DNA of 22,375 nucleotides from a bacterium (lineage in GTDB: Bacteria > Babelota > Babeliae > Babelales > Vermiphilaceae), in NCBI GenBank assembly GCA_021827875.1, contig JAKAUA010000040.1, positions 1-22,375 on the forward strand, written 5' to 3'. Positions 15,177-22,375 of this stretch are shown piece by piece (the stretch's first letter is position 1; the number at the start of each line of letters is the position of its first letter). The translations under genes and the position numbers were made by a program. Below the pieces are notes generated by a model that was not told the origin of the DNA, did not search any database, and saw only the letters and a list, made by a program, of their open reading frames with translations.

Positions 15177-16271
15177 TTACTCAATTTGGTTAGAAAGAGA
15201 AGGTGTTGGTTTTGCGCCTTGTTCTTTCATGTAATTTTTTTCTCTCATTCGTATATCATACATAGTAGGTGCAAATGTTTGTTTGTTTTGCAATATTTGC
15301 AAACGCTCTCTTTCGCGCTTTTGCTCTTCACGCTCGGTAGTTTTGTCTTTTTTTGCAATCTCTTTTAATTCGTATTCTACAGTAAAATTTCTATTTTTTC
15401 TTTTTAAATTTACTTTAATAGTATCATGTCTATCTGCGGATACCAGTGTTTTGTAAATCTTAAAGCGTTGTGATGATGTTGTTGCAGGAATATTGTTTAC
15501 ACTCAAAATAACATCACCTTCTTGTAATCCCAGCGCGATACCAAGAGAATTTTCTTCCAAGTGTCCCACGCGACATCCGGCACTTTCACCTTTTCTATAT
15601 ACGGTTGAAAGATCAAGCATGTCAATGAATTGACCAAGATTTAGTACGCGTGTAATAAAGGTGTTTGGATTTACAATAAAATAGTTTTCATTAATTTGAT
15701 CAACCACATCGGACCAGCCGCTTACACTCATATAGCTAGGGTCAGACGCAGCATCTTTTTCACGTAAGTACAGAACTTCTTGCTGTCCATTTGAGCGAAT
15801 AAAAATTACTTTGTTGCTAAATATGCGTAGTAGTTGAGCATCTTCTATGGTATCGCCTACGCGATACAATTTTTCTGCGCCTGTTTTGGTCTCTTCAATA
15901 ATCGCTCTATTTTTTGTATCATTCACCGAGAATGTCATAATGCCTTTAAGACTAATGGCAAGAGGATCTAAAAATTGTATTTCCGGTTTTTCAGGCACTT
16001 TAATAGGGGCCGGTGCAGGAACCTGAGGCATAACGATTTCGGGCATTTGATGTTCTGCAGATGATGCAATGCGATAGGTCCCAAATAAATCATTTTCATA
16101 CAGTTTTTCTATATTGATTTTTGGAAAAGCTTGTTTTGGCGGCTGAGCAGTGAGCTCAGGCTCAAAGTCTTCTCGTTCAGGCGCATGGTGCCAAGAAAAA
16201 ATAAGTATTGCAGAGCCCAGTACAAGCAAAAGAAGAAGTGTGCTATTCAAAATCCATACGGGATGTTTCAT
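15177..16271 (-). CDS. gspC: GspC-like type II secretion protein with PDZ domain
   Basis: GspC couples the inner-membrane platform to the secretin and takes part in substrate choice. This 364-residue protein has that layout: a short cytoplasmic start, one transmembrane helix (about residues 8-26), a Pro-rich periplasmic linker, a homology-region domain (about 100-172, DPLAISLKGIMTF through KVIFIRSNGQQEVLYL), and a PDZ domain (about 225-302, with LGIALGLQEGDVILSVNNIP). A highly charged tail follows (about 305-350) that typical GspC proteins lack. It is first in the five-gene operon, with a promoter at 16306-16335 and AAGGAAG before the ATG. PDZ architecture, membrane topology and the adjacent gspD support the call; overall identity to known GspC is probably low. 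Confidence 0.82.
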   Translation of the reverse strand: MKHPVWILNSTLLLLLVLGSAILIFSWHHAPEREDFEPELTAQPPKQAFPKINIEKLYENDLFGTYRIASSAEHQMPEIVMPQVPAPAPIKVPEKPEIQFLDPLAISLKGIMTFSVNDTKNRAIIEETKTGAEKLYRVGDTIEDAQLLRIFSNKVIFIRSNGQQEVLYLREKDAASDPSYMSVSGWSDVVDQINENYFIVNPNTFITRVLNLGQFIDMLDLSTVYRKGESAGCRVGHLEENSLGIALGLQEGDVILSVNNIPATTSSQRFKIYKTLVSADRHDTIKVNLKRKNRNFTVEYELKEIAKKDKTTEREEQKRERERLQILQNKQTFAPTMYDIRMREKNYMKEQGAKPTPSLSNQIE

Positions 16272-16305
16272 TAATTTTCTTCCTTTTTTGTAACGCTTAT
16301 TTCAC

Positions 16306-16335
16306 ACAATACCCATCTTGTTTGCATTTTGTCAA
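16306..16335 (-). promoter_or_regulatory. Sigma70-like promoter of the secretion operon
   Basis: On the minus strand a perfect -35 TTGACA (16335-16330) is followed after 18 bases by TATTGT (16311-16306), a 4/6 match to the -10 box. It lies in the 117-base gap between the MoxR and GspC-like genes, so the operon can be transcribed independently of moxR. Confidence 0.55.
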
Positions 16336-16388
16336 GCCTGTTTATATCACGGTTATTTGTTATGTATTTAGCTGGTTTTTGCACTTAT

Positions 16389-17393
16389 TTATGGTGTGGG
16401 AACAGCCTGCAATATTTTTGAAATAATGGCGTGTGCTGTCATTTCTTCAGCTTCAGCTGCGTAAGTCAATAAGAGGCGATGCGCGAGGGTGTTGTATGCT
16501 ACAACTTTTACGTCATCCGGTATGACAAAGTGGCGCTGTTTTAAGAATGCTTGCGCTCGTGCGGCATGATGCATAGCCAAGCTCGCACGCGGTGAGACGC
16601 CATGCGCAATAAATGTTTTTAAATCTTTTAATTTATATTTTTCCGGTTCACGTGTAGCAAAAATAATATGCAAGATATAATCAGTAATTTTTTCATCAAC
16701 ATGAATAGAATTAATAAGATTTTGTGCTGTATTAATTTCTTCTTTGCTCAGCACAGGATAGATGTTTGCCTCATGTATCTGCCGCTGAATAATGTCGCGC
16801 TCTTGTTGAAAGTTGGGATAATGTACCAGCAATTTGAACATGAAGCGGTCCACTTGCGCCTCGGGCAAACGATAGGTGCCTTCTTGTTCAACCGGATTTT
16901 GTGTTGCAAAAACTAAAAATGGTTCATCAAGCTTAAAGCTGTTTGAGCCAATAGTCACTTGGTGCTCTTGCATGGCTTCCAGGAGTGCAGATTGTACTTT
17001 GGCCGGAGCGCGGTTGATTTCATCTGCTAAAATTAAATTTGAGAAAATAGGACCTTGTTTGGTTTCAAAATCAAGGGTCTTCGGATTATAGACCAATGTG
17101 CCAATAAGGTCGGCTGGCAAAAGATCCGGAGTAAATTGAATGCGATTGAATTTTAATCCAAGGGCTTTGGTGATTGCTTTTATCATAGTAGTTTTTGCAA
17201 CACCGGGAACGCCTTCAAGAAGAATATGGCCATTGCACAAGATAGCAATGAGAATAAAATGCAAGGTTTCTTCTTGTCCGATTACTACTTTTTTTACTTC
17301 TTGCGTTAGTTTTTGAAAGCGAACACTCTCTTGTCTGATTTGATCTATCAAGGGGTTGAGTTGATGAGCGATGGTTGGATTTTGTTCGATCAT
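16389..17393 (-). CDS. MoxR family AAA+ ATPase
   Basis: MoxR ATPases are chaperone-like and often help insert cofactors or assemble protein complexes. The 334-residue sequence shows Walker A GVPGVAKT (61-68), Walker B LILADEINR (120-128), sensor 1 FATQNPVEQEGTY (162-174), LPEAQVDRF (176-184), and the C-terminal lid domain with GVSPRASLAMHHAARA. Length and motifs are typical, and there is no signal peptide. CGGAG lies about 9 bases before the ATG. MoxR genes are usually followed by a DUF58/von Willebrand-type partner; here the next gene on the strand is the GspC-like gene 117 bases away. It is divergent from dcd, with 127 bases between starts. Whether it serves the secretion system cannot be told from sequence. 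Confidence 0.95.
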   Translation of the reverse strand: MIEQNPTIAHQLNPLIDQIRQESVRFQKLTQEVKKVVIGQEETLHFILIAILCNGHILLEGVPGVAKTTMIKAITKALGLKFNRIQFTPDLLPADLIGTLVYNPKTLDFETKQGPIFSNLILADEINRAPAKVQSALLEAMQEHQVTIGSNSFKLDEPFLVFATQNPVEQEGTYRLPEAQVDRFMFKLLVHYPNFQQERDIIQRQIHEANIYPVLSKEEINTAQNLINSIHVDEKITDYILHIIFATREPEKYKLKDLKTFIAHGVSPRASLAMHHAARAQAFLKQRHFVIPDDVKVVAYNTLAHRLLLTYAAEAEEMTAHAIISKILQAVPTP

Positions 17394-17520
17394 ACTTTCA
17401 TACTCCGTTATGCTTTTACCGTAAATGAAATATTACTTTTTTATAAAAATTTGATATGTTCCATTCTAACATGTTGCGACAATCTTACAACTTGATACGT
17501 GATTACCACCTGGAGACATT

Positions 17521-18042
17521 ATGATTCTGTCCGGTAAGGAAATAAAACGGAGACTTGGTTCAGATATTATTATAGAACCTTTTAGTGATAGACAGCTTGG
17601 TCCCAATTCTTATAATCTCAGACTGCATCATGAACTCCTGATGTATGACACCCCTATTCTAGACATGAAGCAAAAAAATGAGGTTAAAAGGCTGGAGATT
17701 CCTAAAGAGGGGATGATTTTACAGCCCGGCGTTTTGTATTTGGGACGCACTATAGAATACACCAAGACATTATCATGTGTGCCAATGCTCGAAGGACGCT
17801 CTTCTATTGGCCGCTTAGGTCTTTTTATTCATATTACTGCCGGTTTTGGCGATGTTGGCTTCAGCGGATTTTGGACTCTTGAAATGTTTTGTGTACAGCC
17901 AATCAAAATTTATCCCGAAGTAGAAATTTGCCAAATTTTTTATCATACGATAGAAGGTGATTATATACACTACGCAAGCAACAAGTACCAAAACAACTGT
18001 GGCGTACAGCCAAGTTTATTGTACAAAGATTTTGAGCGTTAA
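17521..18042 (+). CDS. dcd: dCTP deaminase, possibly bifunctional dCTP deaminase/dUTPase
   Basis: Deaminates dCTP to dUTP (monofunctional) or dCTP directly to dUMP (bifunctional) for thymidylate synthesis. The 173-residue protein has the family start MILSGKEIKRRL, the nucleotide-binding GRSSIGRLGL (92-101) and the catalytic Glu121 in WTLEM. The strand after GRSS reads ITAGFGDVGFSG. TAGF is typical of the archaeal and mycobacterial bifunctional enzymes, whereas E. coli has TAHRIDPGW; the bifunctional reading is inference. TGGAG lies 6 bases before the ATG. There is no signal peptide, in contrast to every gene downstream on this strand; the next starts only 43 bases later, so co-transcription is possible. 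Confidence 0.93.
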   Translation: MILSGKEIKRRLGSDIIIEPFSDRQLGPNSYNLRLHHELLMYDTPILDMKQKNEVKRLEIPKEGMILQPGVLYLGRTIEYTKTLSCVPMLEGRSSIGRLGLFIHITAGFGDVGFSGFWTLEMFCVQPIKIYPEVEICQIFYHTIEGDYIHYASNKYQNNCGVQPSLLYKDFER

Positions 18043-18085
18043 TGATCATATACTAGTCAAGTAAGAAGCATACTGGTGGAGATTA

Positions 18086-19465
18086 GTGGTGTTAAGCATA
18101 ATTAAAAAAAGAGAATGTATATTATTATTTACCGCATTTTTTCTCGTTTTCTCATCGCATGCCCATGAGTCATGCAAGATAGCTGTTATTGGTACCGGTT
18201 ATGTTGGCTTGGTAACCGGCGCAGGATTAGCAGAATTGGGGCATAACGTCTGTTGTGTTGATATAGATAAAAAAAAGATAGATCAGTTGCAGCAGGGCAT
18301 TATTCCTATTTATGAGATAGGTCTTGACGAACTTGTTCACAAAAATGTTAATAAAGGAACATTACGATTTTCAACTGATATTGAAAAGGTAATACGAGAA
18401 ATAGATATTATTTTTATTGCAGTAGGCACGCCTAGTATGCCAGATGGACGCGCTGATTTAACAGCGGTTAAAGCAGTAATAGAAGCAATAAAAGAGAACA
18501 GCCATACGTCCAAAATTGTTTGCGTTAAAAGCACGGTGCCCATAGGGACGTGCAGACAGCTAGCCCAGATGATTGATTGTGATAATCATAATATTGTTAT
18601 AATAAGCAATCCTGAATTTTTACGTGAAGGATTTGCAGTACAAGACTTTTTTAATCCTTCACGCATAGTTGTTGGTACAGAGTTTACTGAACAAGCAGAG
18701 ATAATGCGCACTATTTATGCGCCTTTCCTTGATAAAAATATTCCTTTCCTCTGTACCGATCTTGTATCGGCAGAAGCTATTAAATATGCATCTAATGCAT
18801 TTTTGGCAGTAAAAGTAACTTATATCAATGAAATAGCACAGCTATGTAGTGCTGTGGGTGCTAATATTAATGCAGTGGCTACCGGTATGGGTCTTGACGA
18901 TCGCATTGGTAATAAATTTTTATCCCCTGGACCGGGGTTTGGTGGTTATTGCTTTCCTAAAGATGCTACTGCTTTGGTAAGAACGGCAGAAGAGGCAGGA
19001 GTTGCTTTGCGTGTTGTTACCTCATGTATAGAAGCAAATAAGCATCATAAGCATTATATCGTGCAGAAAACAGCTGAATTATGTGGTGATGGTCTGTGTG
19101 GAAAAACAGTAGCAGTCTGGGGCTTAGCGTTTAAAGCTAATACCGATGATGTGCGTGAGTCTGCAGCCATTGATATTATTAATGAATTTTTAAAAATGGG
19201 CGCAACAGTAAAAGCATATGACCCAATGGCTCAAGAAAACATGAAGCAAATCATTCCAAACATTTTGTATTGTGATACGAAAGAGCAAGTTTTGGATTGT
19301 AGCGACGTGCTTGTTATATTAACGGAATGGCAAGAATTTAAAGAGTTTGATTATGATCGACTCGTCGATTATATAAATAGAGTAGCAGTAATTGATACGC
19401 GTGATGTTGTGCCTGCTGTCGCTGCAAAAAGAAATGTGAACAGCATATACAAGCTCGGATGTTAA
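18086..19465 (+). CDS. ugd: UDP-glucose 6-dehydrogenase with an N-terminal Sec signal sequence
   Basis: Oxidises UDP-glucose to UDP-glucuronate with two NAD+. All key parts are present: the Rossmann motif AVIGTGYVGLVTG (33-45), GTPSMPDGRADL, SNPEFLREG, Lys243 in AVKVTYINE, catalytic Cys289 in GFGGYCFPKD, and the second Rossmann domain (VAVWGLAFKANTDDVRES). The oddity is the N-terminus: a basic n-region (IIKKRE), a hydrophobic core (CILLFTAFFLVFSS) and an SHA cleavage site come before the normal start. The usual Met before KIAVIG is Cys here, and no ATG, GTG or TTG lies in frame between the first codons and the Rossmann motif, so the extension must be translated. The start is GTG at 18086 or, with better spacing to GGAG, at 18089. 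The next gene begins 3 bases after the stop. Confidence 0.94.
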   Translation: MVLSIIKKRECILLFTAFFLVFSSHAHESCKIAVIGTGYVGLVTGAGLAELGHNVCCVDIDKKKIDQLQQGIIPIYEIGLDELVHKNVNKGTLRFSTDIEKVIREIDIIFIAVGTPSMPDGRADLTAVKAVIEAIKENSHTSKIVCVKSTVPIGTCRQLAQMIDCDNHNIVIISNPEFLREGFAVQDFFNPSRIVVGTEFTEQAEIMRTIYAPFLDKNIPFLCTDLVSAEAIKYASNAFLAVKVTYINEIAQLCSAVGANINAVATGMGLDDRIGNKFLSPGPGFGGYCFPKDATALVRTAEEAGVALRVVTSCIEANKHHKHYIVQKTAELCGDGLCGKTVAVWGLAFKANTDDVRESAAIDIINEFLKMGATVKAYDPMAQENMKQIIPNILYCDTKEQVLDCSDVLVILTEWQEFKEFDYDRLVDYINRVAVIDTRDVVPAVAAKRNVNSIYKLGC

Positions 19466-19468
19466 AAA

Positions 19469-20527
19469 ATGAAGGGGTATTTTTTTAGTATTTTTTTGAT
19501 GATTGGTATCTTTGCACAAGATAAAAAGCAATACCATTTCACTTTAGATCCCATTGATACCGTTATTCCGTGTCATGAAAAAGATCTTGCTACTTTGCCT
19601 TTAGTTGTAGATGCAGCTTATAAACATGTAGTGAATGTGCGTCGTGTGATTGTGGTTTCTAATAAGCAGTTAATAGAAAAAGCAAAATTACTCGATGAAA
19701 ACTTATTCCCTTTTGATAAACAGTCTATTGCTATGGCAATGTGCGATTCTGATAGTACAAAATCGTTAAGCTATATTAGCATGATAAACAATTGTGTTGA
19801 TTGGGTCCGCGTGCTTTTTTTAAAGCTATCTGCCATGATATCTTCAAACAATTTGACACTAGATACCGATAAACAATTAACAAAGAAAGCCGAATGGTTT
19901 GATGAAAGCCTATTCCCTTTTGATAAATATTCTATTGCTATGGAGATGTTTAATCATAATAATGAAAAGGCATCGGAATATATTAATATGCCAAATAGCC
20001 GTATTGATTGGATATATCAACAATTTTTGAAGCTGTTTGCAATGTTTGTGATACCTGATATATCTTCAAATGTTTTAATACTAGATGCTGATACTATTTT
20101 TTTTAAAGACATTAATTTTCAAGATGAGTTTGGTGCCGGCTTGTATAATCCGGGTAATGAATATAATGAGCCATATTTTACTCATGGTGCAAAAGTTTTA
20201 AAAAATTTTAAAAAAGTATTCCCTGAATATTCAGGGATATCGCATCATATGTTATTTCAACGTTCAATTTTAGAAGATTTAATATCTAATATCGAGCAAG
20301 AACATGCTATGGATGCTTGGAGAGTATTAGCTAAATACATAAGCCCTAATGATAAGTCCGGCATTTCAGAATACGAGCTATATTTTAATTTTGCTTTTGC
20401 TAACACTGATCAAGTTAAGATACGACATTTGAAGTGGTGTAATATTACAGATATAACTATGATTGATGTCCGTGAGAGTGAAGGGTTTGATTGCGTTTCA
20501 TGCCACAGATATATGAGAGATACATAA
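19469..20527 (+). CDS. GT-A-like glycosyltransferase-type protein with signal peptide and internal duplication
   Basis: A 352-residue protein. The first 16 residues (MKGYFFSIFLMIGIFA) form a Sec signal peptide. IDTVIPCHEKDLATLPLVV opens the mature region like a nucleotide-sugar transferase, and SSNVLILDADTIFF (199-212) carries the DxD that binds metal and sugar nucleotide in GT-A enzymes. The overall pattern recalls the DUF6492 type of transferase; that name is from memory and tentative. Residues 65-134 and 134-208 are tandem copies: KQLIEKAKLLDENLFPFDKQ and KQLTKKAEWFDESLFPFDKY, then DW..., FLKL and SSN...LD.D. Copy A lacks FVIPD and its LDTD lacks the Thr-Ile-Phe-Phe context. The donor and acceptor sugars are unknown. 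It lies 3 bases after ugd, in the same transcription unit. Confidence 0.72.
   Translation: MKGYFFSIFLMIGIFAQDKKQYHFTLDPIDTVIPCHEKDLATLPLVVDAAYKHVVNVRRVIVVSNKQLIEKAKLLDENLFPFDKQSIAMAMCDSDSTKSLSYISMINNCVDWVRVLFLKLSAMISSNNLTLDTDKQLTKKAEWFDESLFPFDKYSIAMEMFNHNNEKASEYINMPNSRIDWIYQQFLKLFAMFVIPDISSNVLILDADTIFFKDINFQDEFGAGLYNPGNEYNEPYFTHGAKVLKNFKKVFPEYSGISHHMLFQRSILEDLISNIEQEHAMDAWRVLAKYISPNDKSGISEYELYFNFAFANTDQVKIRHLKWCNITDITMIDVRESEGFDCVSCHRYMRDT
19661..20092 (+). repeat. In-gene tandem duplication (about 70-75 codons per copy)
   Basis: Copy A (19661-19870) and copy B (19868-20092) align at DNA and protein level. Shared DNA includes TATTCCCTTTTGATAAA, TCTATTGCTATGG and ATCTTCAAA. Copy A has lost about five codons near its end. 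The reading frame is kept throughout. Confidence 0.85.
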
Positions 20528-20628
20528 TTATGCTAAAGTTTGTCGTATTATGAGGTGATGGTGTTTTTACTTCCGACAAGAAAAGATGAATATTATAAAA
20601 AGTAGATAAAAAATGAAAAAGGAAATAT

Positions 20629-21390
20629 ATGATGCCGCTAAATAGTATGATCTCTACCTATAATATTAATAAAATCGCAGTCGCCTTGGTCGTATCTTGT
20701 GTACAAATGCCCTTGTCTTCCTTGGCAACTCAACAAGAAATGCTATTTATTCAACAATTTGTAAAACCCTCAAGCCTTGTTTTTGATGTTGGAGCTCATA
20801 CAGGGACTAAAACCGATCTGTATCTCAAGCTCAATGCGCATGTGATATGTATCGAGCCACAGCAATCATGCTTAAATCTTTTAAAAAACAAGTATCAATT
20901 TAATCCAAATGTACAAATTGTTGATAGAGGTCTTGCAGATAAAATAGGTGAAATGGAATTATATATATGTTCTGCGGCCACAACTATTTCAACCTTTTCA
21001 GATGAATGGCAACATGGAAGATTTGAAAATGATTTTCAGTGGGATAAAAAAATTATTGTACCGGTAACAACTCTAGATGAATTAATTAAAATATTTGGAA
21101 TTCCATATTTTTGCAAGATCGATGTTGAGGGTTTTGAGCATCAAGTATTAAGGGGACTCTCGCAAGCAATACCATACATCTCGTTTGAATATACCAAAGA
21201 ATTATTTAAAAATTCAAAGACGTGCTTGGAGTATCTTAGCAAGTTGGGATATGTATCTTTTAATTATACCATTGGCGAAACTCTCAGATTCGTACACCCA
21301 GAATGGATCTCGCCTGAACAACTTATTCAAGAAATAGAATGTCACGATGATTGTCTTCTGTGGGGAGATATTTATGCTCGTTGTGAATAA
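20629..21390 (+). CDS. FkbM family methyltransferase with N-terminal signal sequence
   Basis: FkbM-type enzymes transfer a methyl group from SAM to an oxygen, often on sugars. Family marks are SLVFDVGAHTGTKTDLYLKL (SAM loop, from residue 49), ICIEPQ (73-78), TTLDELI (147-153) and FCKIDVEGFEHQVLRGL (161-177). Residues 15-33 (KIAVALVVSCVQMPLSSLA) form a hydrophobic signal followed by TQQ, a plausible signal peptidase site. The start may be the ATG at 20629 or the next one at 20632, both shortly after AAAAAGGA. The length of 253 is usual once the signal is removed. It lies 101 bases after the transferase gene, between two other signal-bearing enzymes. The substrate is unknown; a glycan is suggested by context. 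Confidence 0.86.
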   Translation: MMPLNSMISTYNINKIAVALVVSCVQMPLSSLATQQEMLFIQQFVKPSSLVFDVGAHTGTKTDLYLKLNAHVICIEPQQSCLNLLKNKYQFNPNVQIVDRGLADKIGEMELYICSAATTISTFSDEWQHGRFENDFQWDKKIIVPVTTLDELIKIFGIPYFCKIDVEGFEHQVLRGLSQAIPYISFEYTKELFKNSKTCLEYLSKLGYVSFNYTIGETLRFVHPEWISPEQLIQEIECHDDCLLWGDIYARCE

Positions 21391-21482
21391 ATCCACATTT
21401 CAAAAAGAAGAGGATATTTAATCAATAGTTCAGCTGATAAGTTATTTTTTAACACAAATTCTAGATAACAAGGGAGTAAAAT

Positions 21483-22160
21483 ATGAAGTTGTTTTTATGC
21501 ATGTCAATTTTTTTAGCAGCCTTTCTATCTGTAAATGCTAATTTAGAAAAAATATTCACCCAAACATATCACCAGGCGATTGCAGGCAAATGGGGCAATA
21601 TTGAATCTGTATCAGGACCAGGTTCAACTTTAGAACAGACACACAAAATACGCTTTTTTATCCCAAAAATTTTGCAAGAATTTTCGATAGCAAGCATTGT
21701 TGATGCCCCTTGCGGTGATTTTTACTGGATGCGATATATCAATATTGGTAGTTGCTCCTATACAGGCATTGATATAGTAAAGCCACTTATTAGTAAAAAT
21801 GATGAGCTTTATGCATCCTCTCAACATAGATTTCTTACACAAGATCTGCTCCTTGATCCCATCCCTTGTGCCGATCTCATTATTTGCAGAGACTTTTTAG
21901 TGCACCTTTCTAATGCTGATGTTAAAAAAGCTCTCAGTAACTTTAAAGCAAGTGGTGCAAAATATCTTTTAACAACAACATTCCCTTCTAGAAATAATCA
22001 CGACATTGAGTCAAGTGGCTGGAGACCAATCAATTTAGAAGCAGCTCCTTTTTTCTTGCCACAACCTCTTATAATAATCACTGAAGAATGTACTGAACAA
22101 AACGGCTCGTACGCAGATAAATCACTTGCACTTTGGAGATTAGAAAATATCCAATTTTAA
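21483..22160 (+). CDS. Class I SAM-dependent methyltransferase with signal peptide
   Basis: A 225-residue protein starting MKLFLCMSIFLAAFLSVNA, a well-formed Sec signal with cleavage after residue 19. The mature part is a Rossmann-like methyltransferase: IVDAPCGDFYWM (72-83, SAM loop), SYTGIDIV (92-99, acidic end of strand 2), and ADLIICRDFLVHLSNADV (130-147, motif IV region). I cannot name a subfamily or substrate. AGGGAG lies 6 bases before the ATG. It is 92 bases after the FkbM gene and only 13 bases before the next open frame. Confidence 0.82.
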   Translation: MKLFLCMSIFLAAFLSVNANLEKIFTQTYHQAIAGKWGNIESVSGPGSTLEQTHKIRFFIPKILQEFSIASIVDAPCGDFYWMRYINIGSCSYTGIDIVKPLISKNDELYASSQHRFLTQDLLLDPIPCADLIICRDFLVHLSNADVKKALSNFKASGAKYLLTTTFPSRNNHDIESSGWRPINLEAAPFFLPQPLIIITEECTEQNGSYADKSLALWRLENIQF

Positions 22161-22173
22161 TGTAAGGATTTAT

Positions 22174-22375
22174 ATGATTTTTTTGTTCTGTTTTTTTGTA
22201 TTATTACCATGCACGATAAATACTTCTGAAAAAATAACCATTCTCACCTATCCGGTAGAGCAGCATAGCGCTTCTAACTGGAGCCATCCGGCAGTTACTA
22301 GTAGTCTGATACGGGGGCTAGAAGAATTAAAAATCAATTACAATTTTAATCCTTCTAGACTCTGTGATGTTGGAT
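22174..22375 (+). CDS. Start of a glycosyltransferase-like gene with signal peptide (runs off the window)
   Basis: The frame opens with ATG at 22174, preceded by TAAGGATT, and is still open at the window end after 67 codons. It starts MIFLFCFFVLLPCTINTS, a hydrophobic signal sequence with few charges. The visible mature part (ITILTYPVEQHSASNWSHPA, then SSLIRGLEELKINYNFNP) resembles the N-terminal side of a GT-B type glycosyltransferase, where such segments bind the acceptor. The call rests on only about 50 residues and on position after sugar-related genes. Confidence 0.55.
   Translation, partial: MIFLFCFFVLLPCTINTSEKITILTYPVEQHSASNWSHPAVTSSLIRGLEELKINYNFNPSRLCDVG

Noticed and set aside
17394..17520. 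Defined promoters in the moxR-dcd divergent gap
   Set aside because: Several weak -10-like boxes (TATGTT on plus, TAGAAT on minus) are present, but none has a good -35 partner, so I do not list one.
18160..18180. Lipoprotein signal on the UDP-glucose dehydrogenase (Cys30 after the hydrophobic segment)
   Set aside because: The residues before the Cys (HES) do not fit a lipobox, and Cys30 takes the place of the normal initiator Met.
20613..20645. 10-codon frame (MKKEIYDAAK) overlapping the FkbM start
   Set aside because: It contains the Shine-Dalgarno of the FkbM gene, shows no leader-peptide pattern and is short enough to be chance.

Overview
The window is AT-rich bacterial chromosome with a Gram-negative envelope: it encodes an outer-membrane beta-barrel, two secretins and many Sec signal peptides. 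The mix of ordinary informational genes, a type II secretion / type IV pilus-like operon and a run of signal-peptide-bearing sugar and methyl-transfer enzymes resembles host-associated lineages such as Candidatus Dependentiae (TM6). That assignment is inference from gene content, not from a marker phylogeny.

Layout. Bases 2-445 are the 3' end of infB, followed by a terminator. Bases 446-1464 hold about 1 kb without an intact gene: a diverged 100-bp direct repeat flanks two inverted REP-like palindromic units, and between these lies the start of a GIY-YIG nuclease reading frame. Beyond that is a TATAAT promoter with a hairpin/T-run terminator (a candidate small RNA), then a spaced inverted repeat. 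Next come nfo (minus strand) and, divergently, an unrecognised outer-membrane barrel protein with a strong terminator, then aspS and an enolase-family gene (both plus strand). The enolase-like protein keeps the fold signatures but has lost almost every catalytic and Mg-binding residue.

Bases 7813-16271 are a tightly packed minus-strand operon: gspC-like PDZ protein, secretin, PilM-PilN/GspL-like fusion, PilO/GspM-like protein, second secretin. It combines a gspC-gspD order with a pilMN-pilO-pilQ order. A MoxR AAA+ ATPase gene lies upstream on the same strand.

From 17521 to the window end the plus strand carries dcd, then UDP-glucose 6-dehydrogenase, a GT-A-like transferase with an internal duplication, an FkbM methyltransferase, a second class I methyltransferase and the start of a further glycosyltransferase-like gene. 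All five genes after dcd start with a Sec-type signal sequence, although their cofactors (NAD, UDP-sugars, SAM) are normally cytosolic. One reading is that these enzymes leave the cell, possibly through the secretion apparatus encoded next door, and act on host or surface glycans.
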